NCBI GenBank assembly: GCA_003165615.1
Contig: PLWR01000672.1
Coordinates: 1 to 6,209 of the forward strand
Reading direction: 5' to 3'
Length of the DNA stretch: 6,209 nt
From: Acidobacteriota bacterium
Lineage (GTDB): Bacteria; Acidobacteriota; Terriglobia; UBA7540
The position numbers and the translations under genes were made by a program. The notes under the pieces were generated by a model. That model searched no databases and had not been told where the DNA came from. It saw only the letters and a program-made list of their open reading frames with translations. Position 1 is the stretch's first letter; the number at the start of each line of letters is the position of its first letter. Positions 5,832 to 6,209 of the stretch are shown piece by piece.

Positions 5832-6110
5832 TATTTTCTCCACAAACAGGCGCAGATTCTGAGATGCTGCCGATTCTGCCTTACAGACATCAATTCCCGA
5901 GGCAATTTCCAGGGGAGGGATTGCGGCGTGCTATCAAGGTGAACCTAGAACTCGATAGCAAATAATCCTTTTAGCATTAAGTGGTCGGAAATGAAAGCAA
6001 ACAATTGCAGATATGCCTGGCGAGAAAATTCTAGTGAGTGTTCCAGCAGTCTATCTGCTCAGGCTTCTTGCGCGGGGTCAGGCTATAAGGCATCATAATT
6101 ACTTTTTCCT
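5832..6110. other. Intergenic region between tcmP and the terminal + strand gene
   Basis: These 279 bases are relatively A+T rich and carry no convincing gene. They should hold the promoters of both diverging genes, but no hexamer pair at good spacing stands out. TATAAG at 6084-6089 is a possible -10 for the + strand gene without a matching -35. A 35-codon frame (ATG 5991 to TAA 6096-6098) lies in the same frame as the gene at 6111; it has no proper ribosome binding site and a low-complexity serine/alanine-rich product, so it is not called. An inverted repeat at 5929-5960 is listed separately. No transposase or integrase remnant was recognised. Confidence 0.5.
5929..5960. promoter_or_regulatory. 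Inverted repeat upstream of tcmP, possible operator or hairpin
   Basis: TGCTATCAAG (5929-5938) and CTCGATAGCA (5951-5960) are complementary at nine of ten positions, separated by 12 bases. It is about 100 bases upstream of the tcmP start and has no T run on either side, so it looks more like a protein-binding site or structured leader than a terminator. The role is inferred from position only. Confidence 0.4.
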
Positions 6111-6209
6111 ATGAATGAGAACCTGAACTCGGACCACCCGCCTGGGGGTGATTCTGGCAAGGCAATGGGCCTCGCCGGCAAGCTCCGCACCACGCTCGAA
6201 ATGATCAAG
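6111..6209 (+). CDS. N-terminus of a possible UbiA-family prenyltransferase (runs off the window)
   Basis: The frame is open from ATG 6111 through 33 codons to the last base. An in-frame stop at 6096-6098 makes 6111 the first possible ATG; M19 (6165) is an alternative start. Neither has a strong Shine-Dalgarno. Residues 1-20 are a polar, Gly/Pro-containing tail. Residues 23-33 (GKLRTTLEMIK) resemble the segment just before the first membrane helix in UbiA-like polyprenyltransferases (LxxxLEMIKFxHTxFALPFA type). UbiA proteins attach a polyprenyl chain to an aromatic acid in the membrane during ubiquinone or menaquinone synthesis. A ubiX-family gene on the same strand upstream is consistent, since the two are often neighbours. 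The visible part ends before any diagnostic DxxxD motif, so the call rests on about eleven residues and context. Confidence 0.42.
   Translation, partial: MNENLNSDHPPGGDSGKAMGLAGKLRTTLEMIK

Noticed and set aside
4254..6042. 7-bp direct repeat GAGTGTT at 4254-4260 and 6036-6042 as insertion target duplication
   Set aside because: Seven bases can match by chance over 1.8 kb, the copies are not at obvious element ends, and no inverted repeats flank them.
5991..6098. 35-codon ORF just upstream of the 6111 gene
   Set aside because: It has no usable ribosome binding site and a low-complexity product. It stops in frame 12 bases before the next ATG, but no homology suggests a leader peptide or a broken 5' extension.

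Overview
This window looks like a piece of a GC-rich bacterial chromosome, most likely from Acidobacteriota. That placement is an inference from the style of the proteins (a DUF2961/GH172 secreted enzyme, a secreted SagB-like nitroreductase, a LarB with a TTG start) and from an interspersed repeat whose ends read GCTGTCATTCTGAG. It was not tested by a search.

Layout: the 3' end of purB (1-492, +) is followed by a non-coding stretch that carries a short inverted-repeat element (548-705). Next is a secreted GH172/DUF2961 protein (786-1952, +), which converges on larB (1992-2738, -). LarB and a UbiX-type flavin prenyltransferase (2827-3465, +) diverge from an 88-bp spacer in which a promoter can be read for each direction. 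The ubiX promoter sits so close to the ATG that the mRNA is probably leaderless. A patch of degenerate 8-bp tandem repeats follows ubiX. After it comes an exported SagB/nitroreductase-family flavoprotein (3596-4252, +).

The 4270-5831 block on the minus strand differs in character: it is visibly richer in A+T and uses codons such as ATA more freely. It holds the two-gene 'three-Cys-motif' pair: tcmP (three-Cys-motif partner, a methyltransferase-like Rossmann protein) and, 3 nt downstream, a phage Gp37/Gp68 (DUF5131) family gene with a CX6CX2C cysteine cluster. The second gene is broken by a frameshift at about 4674-4688, through a real mutation or an assembly error. This is a known but functionally uncharacterised gene pair that occurs in phages and in accessory DNA. 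It is the best candidate here for an undescribed system.

The window ends in the first 33 codons of a gene that may encode a UbiA-family prenyltransferase (6111 onward, +). UbiX- and UbiA-like genes are often neighbours in quinone clusters, including futalosine-route menaquinone clusters. The three-Cys pair and the nitroreductase gene may therefore interrupt an older ubiX-ubiA neighbourhood. No RNA genes, CRISPR arrays, integrases or complete insertion sequences were seen.
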